Translations under genes and position numbers: made by a program
Notes under the pieces: generated by a model
The model's input: the letters and a program-made list of their open reading frames with translations, nothing else
What the model was told of the DNA's origin: nothing
The model's database searches: none
NCBI GenBank assembly: GCA_019115145.1
Contig: DXED01000029.1
Span: 74,762 to 138,761 of the forward strand
Direction of reading: 5' to 3'
From: Claveliimonas intestinigallinarum
GTDB taxonomy: Bacteria; Bacillota; Clostridia; Lachnospirales; Lachnospiraceae
DNA: 64,000 nucleotides
Shown: positions 9,520 to 17,038 of the stretch, one piece after another
Position numbering within the stretch: the first letter of the stretch is position 1
Layout of the letters: every line of letters begins with the position of its first letter

Positions 9520-9559
9520 CAAACCCCTCCTGCAAGATTTGGCTGATTTATCTTCCCTT

Positions 9560-9597
9560 TTGACAAGAATTATATCCCCTGCCACACTATAATGCAA
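9560..9597. promoter_or_regulatory. Overlapping divergent promoter elements (araC-like gene / small ORF)
   Basis: Minus strand: TTGCAT (9597-9592), 17-nt spacer, TATAAT (9574-9569), reading into the AraC gene. Plus strand: TTGACA (9560-9565) and TATAAT (9588-9593), reading into the 25-codon ORF, but with a 22-nt spacer. That spacing is too long for unaided sigma-A and would fit activation by a bound regulator. Confidence 0.5.
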
Positions 9598-9623
9598 TTG
9601 AAAATAAAGAGGAGGTGCCAGAT

Positions 9624-9701
9624 ATGATCAGAAGATTTAGCAATTTCTTAAGAGACTCTTTTGACACATATATGCAGATCTACACAAGAGATCTCTTCTA
9701 A
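9624..9701 (+). CDS. Predicted 25-aa microprotein divergent from the AraC regulator
   Basis: ATG at 9624 preceded by a strong GAGGAGGTG ribosome site, ending in TAA at 9701. The peptide starts MIRRFSNFLRDSF and ends YTRDLF; it is basic and amphipathic with no clear membrane segment. I recognise no family. Support is the ribosome site, the -35/-10 elements just upstream and a strong terminator 40 nt downstream, which together bound a very short transcription unit. It could instead be a leader peptide or a small RNA with a chance ORF. Confidence 0.5.
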   Translation: MIRRFSNFLRDSFDTYMQIYTRDLF

Positions 9702-9739
9702 AAAATGGCAGAAAAGCAGCAATGAAACAAAAGCAGAAC

Positions 9740-9810
9740 AAAAAAGCAGGCAGCTGTCACTGACCCTCACCGTTCCCGGTGTCCGGTCTTGAACAGCTGC
9801 CTGCTTTTTT
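9740..9810. terminator. Strong, probably bidirectional terminator
   Basis: Perfect 11-bp stem GCAGGCAGCTG (9746-9756) / CAGCTGCCTGC (9794-9804), with six T on the plus strand (9805-9810) and A-run on the other side. It ends the small-ORF transcript and can stop the minus-strand vanZ-like transcript. Confidence 0.85.
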
Positions 9811-9856
9811 ATAATCCTGTCTTTTGTGAAGGGCTAATGCTGATTTCTACTCTTTC

Positions 9857-10426
9857 CTATTCTTTTGCTCCCCCTTCCGAAGGATCACCGGCCCTCCGGC
9901 TTTCCCTGAAGGCCAGCAGAGCGTTGGAGACCGCACAGCCAAGCACACATCCCAGAGTATTATGGAACATGTCATCCCACTCAAAAAGTCCCCTCATAAA
10001 TAGAAACTGACTCACCTCAATCACACCGGACAGCAGGATTCCCAGCAGGATCCCCGCCCGAAGCCGCACTTTTTTCCCCGCCGCAAATGGCAAAAGCAAT
10101 CCTGCCGGTGCCAGCATAACGCAGTTCAGCATGATCTCCTGCAGCAGCGCCCAGTCATGCTCAGACAGCACAGCTCTCCAGGACCAGAGAGGGATCAGTT
10201 CACACTGCCGTTCACTCACTTCCCTGGTGAATACAGTTGATCCCAGCACAACCACTATATAAACCAGCATGGCCATCATCCCGGCCGCCTGGCTTTTTCT
10301 GATCCTGTGACTTCCTGCCGCCGCCAGCAAAAAGGCCGCCCCCGCAACGAGCAAAATCCCAAAGAACATGATTTCTCTCTCCGACCAGGGCCGGCTGTGG
10401 GTAGACAGGATCTGATATAAATCCAT
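9857..10426 (-). CDS. VanZ-family membrane protein
   Basis: 189 aa with about five hydrophobic segments. The VanZ signature region is present: NCVMLAPAGLLLPF, then GVIEVSQFLF, then RGLFEWDDMFHNTLGCVLG. VanZ-like proteins are linked to glycopeptide (teicoplanin) resistance in some strains, but most genomic copies have no known role and there are no van genes here. The start at 10426 follows AAGAGGAGACG. It is a monocistronic unit on the minus strand. Confidence 0.87.
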   Translation of the reverse strand: MDLYQILSTHSRPWSEREIMFFGILLVAGAAFLLAAAGSHRIRKSQAAGMMAMLVYIVVVLGSTVFTREVSERQCELIPLWSWRAVLSEHDWALLQEIMLNCVMLAPAGLLLPFAAGKKVRLRAGILLGILLSGVIEVSQFLFMRGLFEWDDMFHNTLGCVLGCAVSNALLAFRESRRAGDPSEGGAKE

Positions 10427-10802
10427 ATATCCGTCTCCTCTTTCTCTAGTTTTCTCTTAAATCAAAACGACTCCTCTTCCGGATTGTCTTATCTTATACA
10501 TTTTTCCACTTATAGGTACCCCTTTTTCAAGTATCGCAGGAGGCAGCCTGTAAAGACGAAAACATAAGCTTCAAAGCATAGCTTTCAGGAAACCTCTCTG
10601 CTTCGTCAATTAGGAATAAGAAGCATCGTGATTTCTTTTAGATCTTCTTATCAGACTTACAGACACGACAGACGCCGCAAAAGAAAAAAGCTGCCAGAAA
10701 TATAATGCTTTGCAACTATCATATCACATGCCCAAAGAAGTTTCCATAAGTTTTAGGTGGAAATTTTGCCCCCTTCTGTACAGCCCTGCAGCAATAACAC
10801 TC
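10427..10802. other. Intergenic stretch without recognised gene
   Basis: About 375 nt, more AT-rich than its neighbours, between the vanZ-like promoter side and the end of the hydrogenase operon. Both strands carry only short ORFs without ribosome sites. I see no tRNA or known riboswitch signature. Confidence 0.6.
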
Positions 10803-10841
10803 GAAGCGGGAAGAAAGCCACACCGGCTTCCTTCCCGCTTC
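10803..10841. terminator. Terminator downstream of hydA
   Basis: Hairpin GAAGCGGGAAG(A)AAGCC / GGCTTCCTTCCCGCTTC, with a stem of about 15 bp. It is placed 45 nt beyond the hydA stop codon on the minus strand; flanking T-runs are weak. Confidence 0.65.
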
Positions 10842-10885
10842 TTTATATATCACATTAGGAGGTGTCTCTTGTATGTCCTATCGTC

Positions 10886-12631
10886 TTATCCGTTGATGGT
10901 CCGCTTCACATAGGTAGTGTGCAGATACTCGTGAGCCTTGTGGCTGCCGGGCTCGCCCAGATACTCCTCATAAAGCTTCCTGATAGCCGGGTTCTCGTGG
11001 GACTTGCGGATGGCCTTGGCCTCATCATTGCGGTACAGGACGCCGGCGCGGATGGCCCGCACGTCTGTGAAATTCCGCACCTCACCCGATACCTGAGGCT
11101 GTCCGCCGCCATTAACGCAGCCGCCGGGACAGCCCATAATCTCGATGAAGTGGTACTGTGCCTCTCCGGATTTCACTCTATTTAAAAGGGTTCTTGCGTT
11201 GGCAAGGCCGGAGGCCACTGCCACCTTAATGTCCATGCCGGCCACATTGTAGGAGGCCTCCTTGATCCCTTTAGTTCCACGCACATCGGCAAACTCCAGC
11301 TTGGCCAGCTCCTCGCCTGTGAGAGTCTCCACCGCTGTCCGGAGAGCCGCCTCCATAACGCCGCCAGTGGCTCCGAAGATGACGCCGGCTCCGGTGGACT
11401 CTCCCATGGGATCGTCGAATTTCTCGTCCGGAAGAGCTGTGAAGGATATGCCGCACCGGCGGATCAGCCTTGCCAGCTCACGGGTGGTGATAGCGATGTC
11501 CACATCCGGCACGCCGGCCGCGTTCTGGTCATCCCGCCCGATCTCGAATTTTTTGGCCGTGCAGGGCATAACGCTGACGGACACGATCTTCTTCGGGTCG
11601 ATGCCCTCCTTCTCGGCAAAATAGGTCTTCAGCATGGCCCCAAACATCTGCTGCGGCGACTTGCAGCTTGACAGGTTCTCAGTCATGTCCGGGAAATAGT
11701 GCTCGCAATACTTGATCCAGCCCGGTGAGCAGGATGTGATGAGAGGCAGCACTCCGCCGTTCTGTATCCTATCAAGGAGCTCTGTGGCCTCCTCCATGAT
11801 GGTCAGGTCTGCCGCCCAGTCTGTATCGAACACCTTGTCAAATCCGATACGGCGCAGAGCTGCCACCATCTTTCCCTCCACATCGGTTCCCATGGGGTAG
11901 CCGAACTCCTCGCCAAGGCCGGCCCGGACAGAGGGTGCGGTCTGCACCACCACGTATTTGTCGGGATCCGCGATGGCCTCCAGGATCTGGTCGGTGTAGT
12001 CCTTCTCATAGAGAGCGCCTGTGGGACAGACGGCGATGCACTGTCCGCAGGAGACGCAGCTGGTCTGGCCAAGCCCCATGCCAAAGGGTGAGCCGATAAA
12101 GGTGGCAAAGCCCCTGTTGTTGGGCCCGATGACTCCGATGCCCTGGGTCTTCTCACACACTGCCACGCAACGGCGGCAGAGGATACACTTGTTGTTGTCC
12201 CGGATCATGTGGGCCGCGGAGGTGTCCAGCTCATAGTGGTTGGACTCTCCCTGGAAATAGTCTTCATCGTCCACGCCGTACTCCTGGCAGAGCTGCTGTA
12301 GCTCACATTTACCGCTGCGCACGCAGGAGAGGCATTTCTTGTCGTGGTTGGACAGCAGAAGCTGAAGCGTCCGCCTTCTCGACTTGATGAGTCTGGGGGT
12401 GTTGGTCCACACCTCCATCCCTTCATTGATGGGATAGACACAGGCCGCCACCAGGTTCTTAGCCCCCTTGACCTCCACCACGCACATACGGCATGCGCCG
12501 ATCTCGTTGATCTCTTTTAAATAACACAGGGTCGGGATCCGGATGCCCGCCAGGTGCGCCGCTTCGAGAATGGTGGAACCAGCCGGAGCGGATACTTCTA
12601 AACCGTTTATCTTTAAGTTGATGTTCTCCAT
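10886..12631 (-). CDS. hydA: NADH-linked (trimeric, group A) [FeFe] hydrogenase catalytic subunit HydA
   Basis: 581 aa. A 2Fe-2S ferredoxin domain (Cys cluster ~36-65), a His-ligated cluster region (NHDKKCLSC...CELQQLC ~95-115) and two [4Fe-4S] motifs (~149-202) precede the H-domain. H-cluster motifs: TSCSPGW (~300), MPCTAKKFE (~355), MGCPGGCVNGGGQP (~500). With HydB and the NuoE-like subunit it forms the electron-bifurcating or NADH-dependent hydrogenase of Clostridia and Thermotoga, coupling H2 to ferredoxin and NAD(H) in the cytoplasm. The residue after the first H-cluster Cys is Ser, where many hydrogenases have the proton-transfer Cys. ATG 12631 has better ribosome spacing than the ATG at 12640. 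Confidence 0.95.
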   Translation of the reverse strand: MENINLKINGLEVSAPAGSTILEAAHLAGIRIPTLCYLKEINEIGACRMCVVEVKGAKNLVAACVYPINEGMEVWTNTPRLIKSRRRTLQLLLSNHDKKCLSCVRSGKCELQQLCQEYGVDDEDYFQGESNHYELDTSAAHMIRDNNKCILCRRCVAVCEKTQGIGVIGPNNRGFATFIGSPFGMGLGQTSCVSCGQCIAVCPTGALYEKDYTDQILEAIADPDKYVVVQTAPSVRAGLGEEFGYPMGTDVEGKMVAALRRIGFDKVFDTDWAADLTIMEEATELLDRIQNGGVLPLITSCSPGWIKYCEHYFPDMTENLSSCKSPQQMFGAMLKTYFAEKEGIDPKKIVSVSVMPCTAKKFEIGRDDQNAAGVPDVDIAITTRELARLIRRCGISFTALPDEKFDDPMGESTGAGVIFGATGGVMEAALRTAVETLTGEELAKLEFADVRGTKGIKEASYNVAGMDIKVAVASGLANARTLLNRVKSGEAQYHFIEIMGCPGGCVNGGGQPQVSGEVRNFTDVRAIRAGVLYRNDEAKAIRKSHENPAIRKLYEEYLGEPGSHKAHEYLHTTYVKRTING

Positions 12632-12646
12632 ATTCTCCATCCTCCA

Positions 12647-14434
12647 TTATTCTTTGTAGATTGCGCCAAAGCGGCATTTCTCCATGCAGGCGCCGCATTT
12701 TACACACTTCTCCTGGTTGATCACGTGAGGCTCTCTCACCTTGCCCACGATCGCGTCATTGGGGCAGGTGCGGGCACAGAGCGTACAGCCCCGGCACTTG
12801 TCCGCGTCGATCCGGTACTGCAGGAGATCCTTGCACACGCCCGCCGGACATTTCTTATCCACAATGTGGGCAATGTACTCGTCCCGGAAGTACCGCAGAG
12901 TAGACAGAACCGGGTTGGGGGCTGTCTGCCCCAGGGCGCACAGGGAATTGGATTTCAGGTGCTCTGCCAGCTCCTCCAGACGGTCCAGGTCCTCCATGGT
13001 TCCCTGTCCCTTTGTGATCTTCTCCAGTATCTCCAGCATGCGCCTTGTACCCACACGGCAGGGGGTACATTTTCCGCAGGACTCATCCACCGTAAACTCC
13101 AGGAAAAATTTGGCGATGTCCACCATACAGGTGTCCTCGTCCATGACGATGAGACCGCCGGAGCCCATCATGGAGCCGATGGCGATAAGGTTGTCGTAGT
13201 CAATGGGCACGTCAAAGTGCTCTGCCGGGATACATCCGCCGGAAGGGCCGCCGGTCTGGGCCGCCTTGAATTTCTTGCCCTTTGGGATGCCTCCGCCGAT
13301 CTCTTCCACGATCTCCCGCAGAGTGGTGCCCATGGGGATTTCCACCAGTCCTGTGTTGTTCACCTTTCCGCCCAGGGCAAAGACCTTTGTCCCCTTGGAC
13401 TTCTCGGTTCCCATGGAGGCGAACCACTCTGGTCCGTTGAGGATAATCTGGGGAATATTTGCGTAGGTTTCTACATTATTCAGTATAGTCGGTTTCTGGA
13501 ACAGGCCCTTCAGCGCCGGGAAGGGCGGACGGGGACGGGGCTCTCCTCTGTTTCCTTCAATAGAGGTCATGAGGGCCGTCTCCTCGCCGCACACAAAGGC
13601 TCCTGCACCCAGGCGCAGCTCAATGTCAAAATCAAATCCTGTCCCGAAAATGTCTGTTCCGAGAAGGCCGTACTCTCTTGCCTGGCCGATGGCAATGTTC
13701 AGTCTCTCTACTGCGATGGGGTACTCTGCCCGGACATAGATATAGCCCTGTGAGGCGCCAATGGCGTAGCCCGCAATGGCCATGGCCTCCAGCACTACGT
13801 GGGGATCTCCCTCCAGCACGGAGCGGTCCATAAATGCTCCCGGGTCTCCCTCGTCGGCGTTACAACAGACATACTTCTGATCCGCCTCGTTGGCGGCGGC
13901 GAATTTCCACTTCAGTCCCGTGGGGAAGCCGGCTCCTCCTCTTCCCCGAAGGCCGCTGTCCAGAAGGATCTGGATCACGTCCTGGGGCTTCATCTCTGTG
14001 AGCACCTTCCCCAGCGCCTCGTATCCGCCGGTGCCGATGTACTCCTCAATATTCTCCGGGTTAATGACACCGCAGTTCCTGAGAGCGATGCGGTGCTGCT
14101 TTTTGTAGAATTTTGTCTCCTGGAGCGGCAGCACCTCCGCGCCTTTGACTGTCTCATCATAGAGGAGACGCTTGACCACTCTTCCTTTTAAGAGGTGCTC
14201 GGACACGATCTCCGGGATATCCTCCTCCTTGACCATGGAATAGAAGGCCCCTTCCGGGTACACGATCATGATGGGACCCAAAGCGCACAGGCCGAAGCAG
14301 CCTGTCTTTACCACGCCGACTTCATTTTCCAGTCCCTGCTTTCTTATCTCTTCCTCCAGTCTGTCTCTGATCTTCTGGCTGCCCGAGGAGGTACATCCGG
14401 TTCCTCCACAGACCAGTACATGTGAACGATACAT
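12647..14434 (-). CDS. hydB: NADH-binding flavoprotein subunit of the hydrogenase, HydB (NuoF-like)
   Basis: 595 aa. An N-terminal thioredoxin-like 2Fe-2S domain (VCGGTGCTSSG...TGCFGLCALGP) precedes a NuoF core with the FMN/NADH glycine-rich sites GLRGRGGAGFPTGLKW and NADEGDPGAFMDR. The NuoF [4Fe-4S] motif is SCGKCTPCRVG. Two extra C-terminal [4Fe-4S] motifs (CRGCTLCARTCP, CVKCGACMEKC) mark the hydrogenase version rather than complex I. It oxidises or reduces NAD(H) and passes electrons to HydA. It sits 15 nt after the 2Fe-2S protein gene, in one operon with hydA. Confidence 0.95.
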   Translation of the reverse strand: MYRSHVLVCGGTGCTSSGSQKIRDRLEEEIRKQGLENEVGVVKTGCFGLCALGPIMIVYPEGAFYSMVKEEDIPEIVSEHLLKGRVVKRLLYDETVKGAEVLPLQETKFYKKQHRIALRNCGVINPENIEEYIGTGGYEALGKVLTEMKPQDVIQILLDSGLRGRGGAGFPTGLKWKFAAANEADQKYVCCNADEGDPGAFMDRSVLEGDPHVVLEAMAIAGYAIGASQGYIYVRAEYPIAVERLNIAIGQAREYGLLGTDIFGTGFDFDIELRLGAGAFVCGEETALMTSIEGNRGEPRPRPPFPALKGLFQKPTILNNVETYANIPQIILNGPEWFASMGTEKSKGTKVFALGGKVNNTGLVEIPMGTTLREIVEEIGGGIPKGKKFKAAQTGGPSGGCIPAEHFDVPIDYDNLIAIGSMMGSGGLIVMDEDTCMVDIAKFFLEFTVDESCGKCTPCRVGTRRMLEILEKITKGQGTMEDLDRLEELAEHLKSNSLCALGQTAPNPVLSTLRYFRDEYIAHIVDKKCPAGVCKDLLQYRIDADKCRGCTLCARTCPNDAIVGKVREPHVINQEKCVKCGACMEKCRFGAIYKE

Positions 14435-14449
14435 AGCTGCAACCTCCTT

Positions 14450-14830
14450 CTACTCTTTTCCGAGCTGCTCTGAGGCGAGGGTGTACTTGGTCACCACCTG
14501 GCCGCCTTTTAAGTGCAGGCGGAACACCTCCATCGCCTTCTCGGGTGTCATTTTCACGTAAGTTACCTTCTCCCTGCCCGGCTCCATGACCTCCACAATG
14601 GGCTCATACTGGCACAGGCCGATGCACCCTGTCTGGGTGACATTGATATTGTTCAGACCCTCCTCCTGCACAGCGTCAGCAAGGGCCGTGAGTACAGGGC
14701 GGGCGCCGCTTGCGATGCCGCAGGTGGCCATTCCCACCACCACCCTGGTCTGGGTGGCGTCCTCGGAGCGGAAGCCTACTTTTCCCTGCATCTTCTCTCG
14801 TATGGCACGTAATTCTTCAAGAGATTTCAT
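14450..14830 (-). CDS. (2Fe-2S) ferredoxin domain protein of the hydrogenase operon
   Basis: 126 aa thioredoxin-like [2Fe-2S] protein. Ligand pairs appear as GMATCGIASGA and TQTGCIGLCQYEP, the C-x4-C...C-x3-C pattern. Thermotoga TM1420 and many clostridial hyd clusters have the same small protein. It may act as an electron carrier or assembly/regulatory partner of the hydrogenase; its exact role is not established. ATG 14830 follows GGAGGAAGGAT. The 3' end of the upstream ATPase gene lies 25 nt away. Confidence 0.88.
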   Translation of the reverse strand: MKSLEELRAIREKMQGKVGFRSEDATQTRVVVGMATCGIASGARPVLTALADAVQEEGLNNINVTQTGCIGLCQYEPIVEVMEPGREKVTYVKMTPEKAMEVFRLHLKGGQVVTKYTLASEQLGKE

Positions 14831-14855
14831 ATCCTTCCTCCAATCTTTCTTTTTC

Positions 14856-15413
14856 CTATAACGTACTGCCGCTGTCCACCTCCCTCCGGTTCTCATCCAG
14901 GTATTCCTTCAGGAACCTGGACACCTCCGGCGAGCTCAGCGGCACATTTCCAAGTATTTCCCTCATCTCCCGGGTATCCAGCGTGAATGCGCGTCCGTCC
15001 CGGGCGTATCTGTAGTAAAGATCCATCTCCTCATGGCAGGTGACAAGTGTATGTATGGTGGCTGTCATATCTCCCAGGGGCATCCTGTCGATGCTGTCGA
15101 GGACAAACACCGCCTTTGTCACTGTCCCCTCCCCCTCCTTTGACCGGATGGAAAAGCTTCCTCCTGTGGCCAGGGCCGCCTGCTTGAAAAAGGGAATGCC
15201 AAGCCCCACCTTCCGGGTATTCCTGGTGGTAAAAAAGGGATCTTCCACTTTTGCAAGCTGTTCCTCTGACATGCCGCAGCCGTTGTCCGCTATTGTAACG
15301 GAGAGGGTATTTTCAGCCGTGTCAGCCAGCACTTCGATCCTTACCAGGGTCGCGCCTGCCCGGACGGAATTCTCCGCCACGTCCAGGATATGAAGGGATA
15401 TCTCCGGCAGCAT
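14856..15413 (-). CDS. HATPase_c ATP-binding protein of the hyd operon
   Basis: 185 aa. A GHKL-type ATP-binding fold is visible: N box LDVAENSVRAGA, G1 box IADNGCGM, and a G2-like GLGIPFFKQAA. No histidine-phosphoacceptor domain or membrane segment is present, so it is not a full sensor kinase. It resembles the stand-alone ATPases found inside hydrogenase operons of Clostridia. Given the second RsbW-like ATPase and the sensory hydrogenases close by, it is probably regulatory (inference). It starts 2 nt after the NuoE-like gene ends. Confidence 0.8.
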   Translation of the reverse strand: MLPEISLHILDVAENSVRAGATLVRIEVLADTAENTLSVTIADNGCGMSEEQLAKVEDPFFTTRNTRKVGLGIPFFKQAALATGGSFSIRSKEGEGTVTKAVFVLDSIDRMPLGDMTATIHTLVTCHEEMDLYYRYARDGRAFTLDTREMREILGNVPLSSPEVSRFLKEYLDENRREVDSGSTL

Positions 15414-15415
15414 GG

Positions 15416-15910
15416 CTATTCGTATTTGGCCAGGATGTCGTCGATATCGTCCACCTTCAGCCTGCCGTAGACCTCATCGTTGATAGTCATGACCGGAGCC
15501 AGGCCGCAGGCGCCGATACAGCGGCACGCATCCAGTGAAAATTTTCCGTCGGGTGTACACTCCCCGCCCACAATGCCAAGCTTCTCCATCAGCTTGTTGT
15601 AGATGTCTCCGGAGCCCTTCACGTAGCATGCCGTGCCAAGACAGACAGAAATCTGGTATCTGCCCTTGGGGCTTAGAGTAAACTGTGAATAAAATGTCAC
15701 AACTCCGTAGATTTTCTCCAGGGGGATCCCCGTCTCATCGGAAATGATCTTCTGCACTTCTATGGGAAGATAACCGTATATCTCCTGAGCCTTCTGCAGA
15801 ATCGGCATGAGGGCGCCCTTTTCATCCTTCATGCCGCGGATGACAGCAAGAAGCGCCTCTTCCTGCTCTTTCGTTCCCCGGAACGGAACGGTCGACTTCG
15901 TAGAAACCAT
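15416..15910 (-). CDS. hydC: NuoE-like [2Fe-2S] subunit of the hydrogenase, HydC/HndA type
   Basis: 164 aa. Thioredoxin-like 24-kDa-subunit fold with the 2Fe-2S ligands CLGTACYVKG and DACRCIGACGLAP. An N-terminal helical region includes KAQEIYGYLPIEVQKIISDETG. It is the third core subunit with HydB and HydA, relaying electrons between flavin and Fe-S centres. It is the first gene of the minus-strand hyd operon; ATG 15910 follows AAGGAGGTTTACAG. Confidence 0.93.
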   Translation of the reverse strand: MVSTKSTVPFRGTKEQEEALLAVIRGMKDEKGALMPILQKAQEIYGYLPIEVQKIISDETGIPLEKIYGVVTFYSQFTLSPKGRYQISVCLGTACYVKGSGDIYNKLMEKLGIVGGECTPDGKFSLDACRCIGACGLAPVMTINDEVYGRLKVDDIDDILAKYE

Positions 15911-16216
15911 CTGTAAACCTCCTTGTTCTCAATTTTTGTCTGAAAATTACTTTGTCTTTCACTCTTCAATCATTCTATCACAGACTTTTCTAAATATCTA
16001 CAATTATCTCTCCTGTTTTTTAGTGATTATAACTTTTCTACGTCCATTTTTTCACATTATATGTTAAAAAATGCACAATATTGTTCTTCTATTTTTATCT
16101 ATTTTATACAAATTGCCTTGATTTGACTATTTTCTGATGCTATACTCTCATTATACTCATTGTTTCATATTTTATATTTTTTTACTTTGTTTGCAGTATT
16201 TTCACAGGAGGTTTCC
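15911..16216. promoter_or_regulatory. Divergent regulatory region of the two hyd operons
   Basis: An AT-rich 306-nt spacer. A plus-strand promoter is seen: TTGATT (16118-16123), 17-nt spacer, TATACT (16141-16146). At 16061-16078 lies an imperfect palindrome, ATGTTAAAAAATGCACAA, matching about 11 of 14 defined positions of the Rex operator TTGTTAANNNNTTAACAA. Rex is the NAD(H)-sensing repressor of fermentation and hydrogenase genes in Clostridia. I could not fix a convincing minus-strand -35/-10 pair. Confidence 0.4.
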
Positions 16217-16549
16217 ATGGTAATCAGAGAAATCAAAGCCCTTCTGGATGCACAGATCCTGTCCGGGGAACAGATGCTGGACCATGAGGTGGAGGAGGCC
16301 TTTGCCTCGGACATGATGAGCGATGTGCTGGCCTTTGCAAATCCACACTGCGTCCTTCTCACCGGTCTGTGCAATCCACAGGTCATCCGCACTGCCGAAA
16401 TGCTGGATGTGTCCTGCATCGTCTTTGTGCGGGGCAAGCCCCTGGACAGCGAGATCCTGAATCTGGCAAGAGCAAGGGAGATGTGCGTCCTGCACACAGA
16501 AAAAGGAATGTATACAACCTGCGGCATTCTATACAGCAGCGGGCTGTAA
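16217..16549 (+). CDS. DRTGG-domain protein
   Basis: 110 aa; a single DRTGG domain (SDMMSDVLAF, LLTGLCNPQVIRTAEM, FVRGKPLD, TTCGILYSSGL). DRTGG domains occur in phosphotransacetylase and HPr-kinase-like proteins and are thought to be regulatory. It opens the plus-strand set that faces the hydrogenase operon, matching the TM1423-type gene in Thermotoga. The ATG at 16217 has AGGAGG directly upstream; the longer AT-rich N-terminal reading is unlikely. Confidence 0.87.
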   Translation: MVIREIKALLDAQILSGEQMLDHEVEEAFASDMMSDVLAFANPHCVLLTGLCNPQVIRTAEMLDVSCIVFVRGKPLDSEILNLARAREMCVLHTEKGMYTTCGILYSSGL

Positions 16550-16585
16550 TGCCGGCCCTGCCGGCTTCAAGGAGGTAATCAAAAC

Positions 16586-17008
16586 ATGAGCGAATGTCTG
16601 ACATTTGAATATCAGGTCCCCGGCGATGATTTCACCCGCGCCGGCGAGGCCAGCAGCAGTGTAAAGAATAAGCTCAAGATGATGGGCGTGGACAGCGGTG
16701 CCATCCGCAGAGTTGCCATCGCCATGTACGAGGGGGAGATCAACATGGTCATCCATGCGGGAGGCGGCGCCATCAAGGTCATGGTCACTGACGACAATAT
16801 CCAGATCATACTGGCGGACACAGGCCCCGGCATCCCGGATGTGGAAAAAGCCATGCAGCTGGGCTACTCCACCGCCCCGGAGGAGGTCCGTTCCCTGGGC
16901 TTTGGCGCAGGCATGGGTCTGCCCAACATGAAGAAATATTCAGACAATATGCAGATCGACACAGAGGTGGGGGTGGGGACCACTGTGACTATGGACATAC
17001 ATCTGTAG
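16586..17008 (+). CDS. RsbW/SpoIIAB-like ATP-binding protein
   Basis: 140 aa GHKL ATPase without membrane or H-box region. N box: AIAMYEGEINMVIHAGGG; G1 box: ADTGPGIPD; G2 box: GFGAGMGLPNMKK. This is the anti-sigma-factor/serine kinase class that works by partner switching with PP2C-type phosphatases. It sits between a DRTGG gene and the sensory hydrogenase gene, so it may phosphorylate a regulator in response to hydrogenase state (inference). The ribosome site is AAGGAGG. Confidence 0.87.
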   Translation: MSECLTFEYQVPGDDFTRAGEASSSVKNKLKMMGVDSGAIRRVAIAMYEGEINMVIHAGGGAIKVMVTDDNIQIILADTGPGIPDVEKAMQLGYSTAPEEVRSLGFGAGMGLPNMKKYSDNMQIDTEVGVGTTVTMDIHL

Positions 17009-17038
17009 GCGTATCTGCCCTGTAAAGGAGGACATCTT

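Noticed and set aside
10710..10913. 67-aa plus-strand ORF in the gap after vanZ
   Set aside because: No ribosome site, crosses the hydA terminator and enters the hydA coding region antisense.
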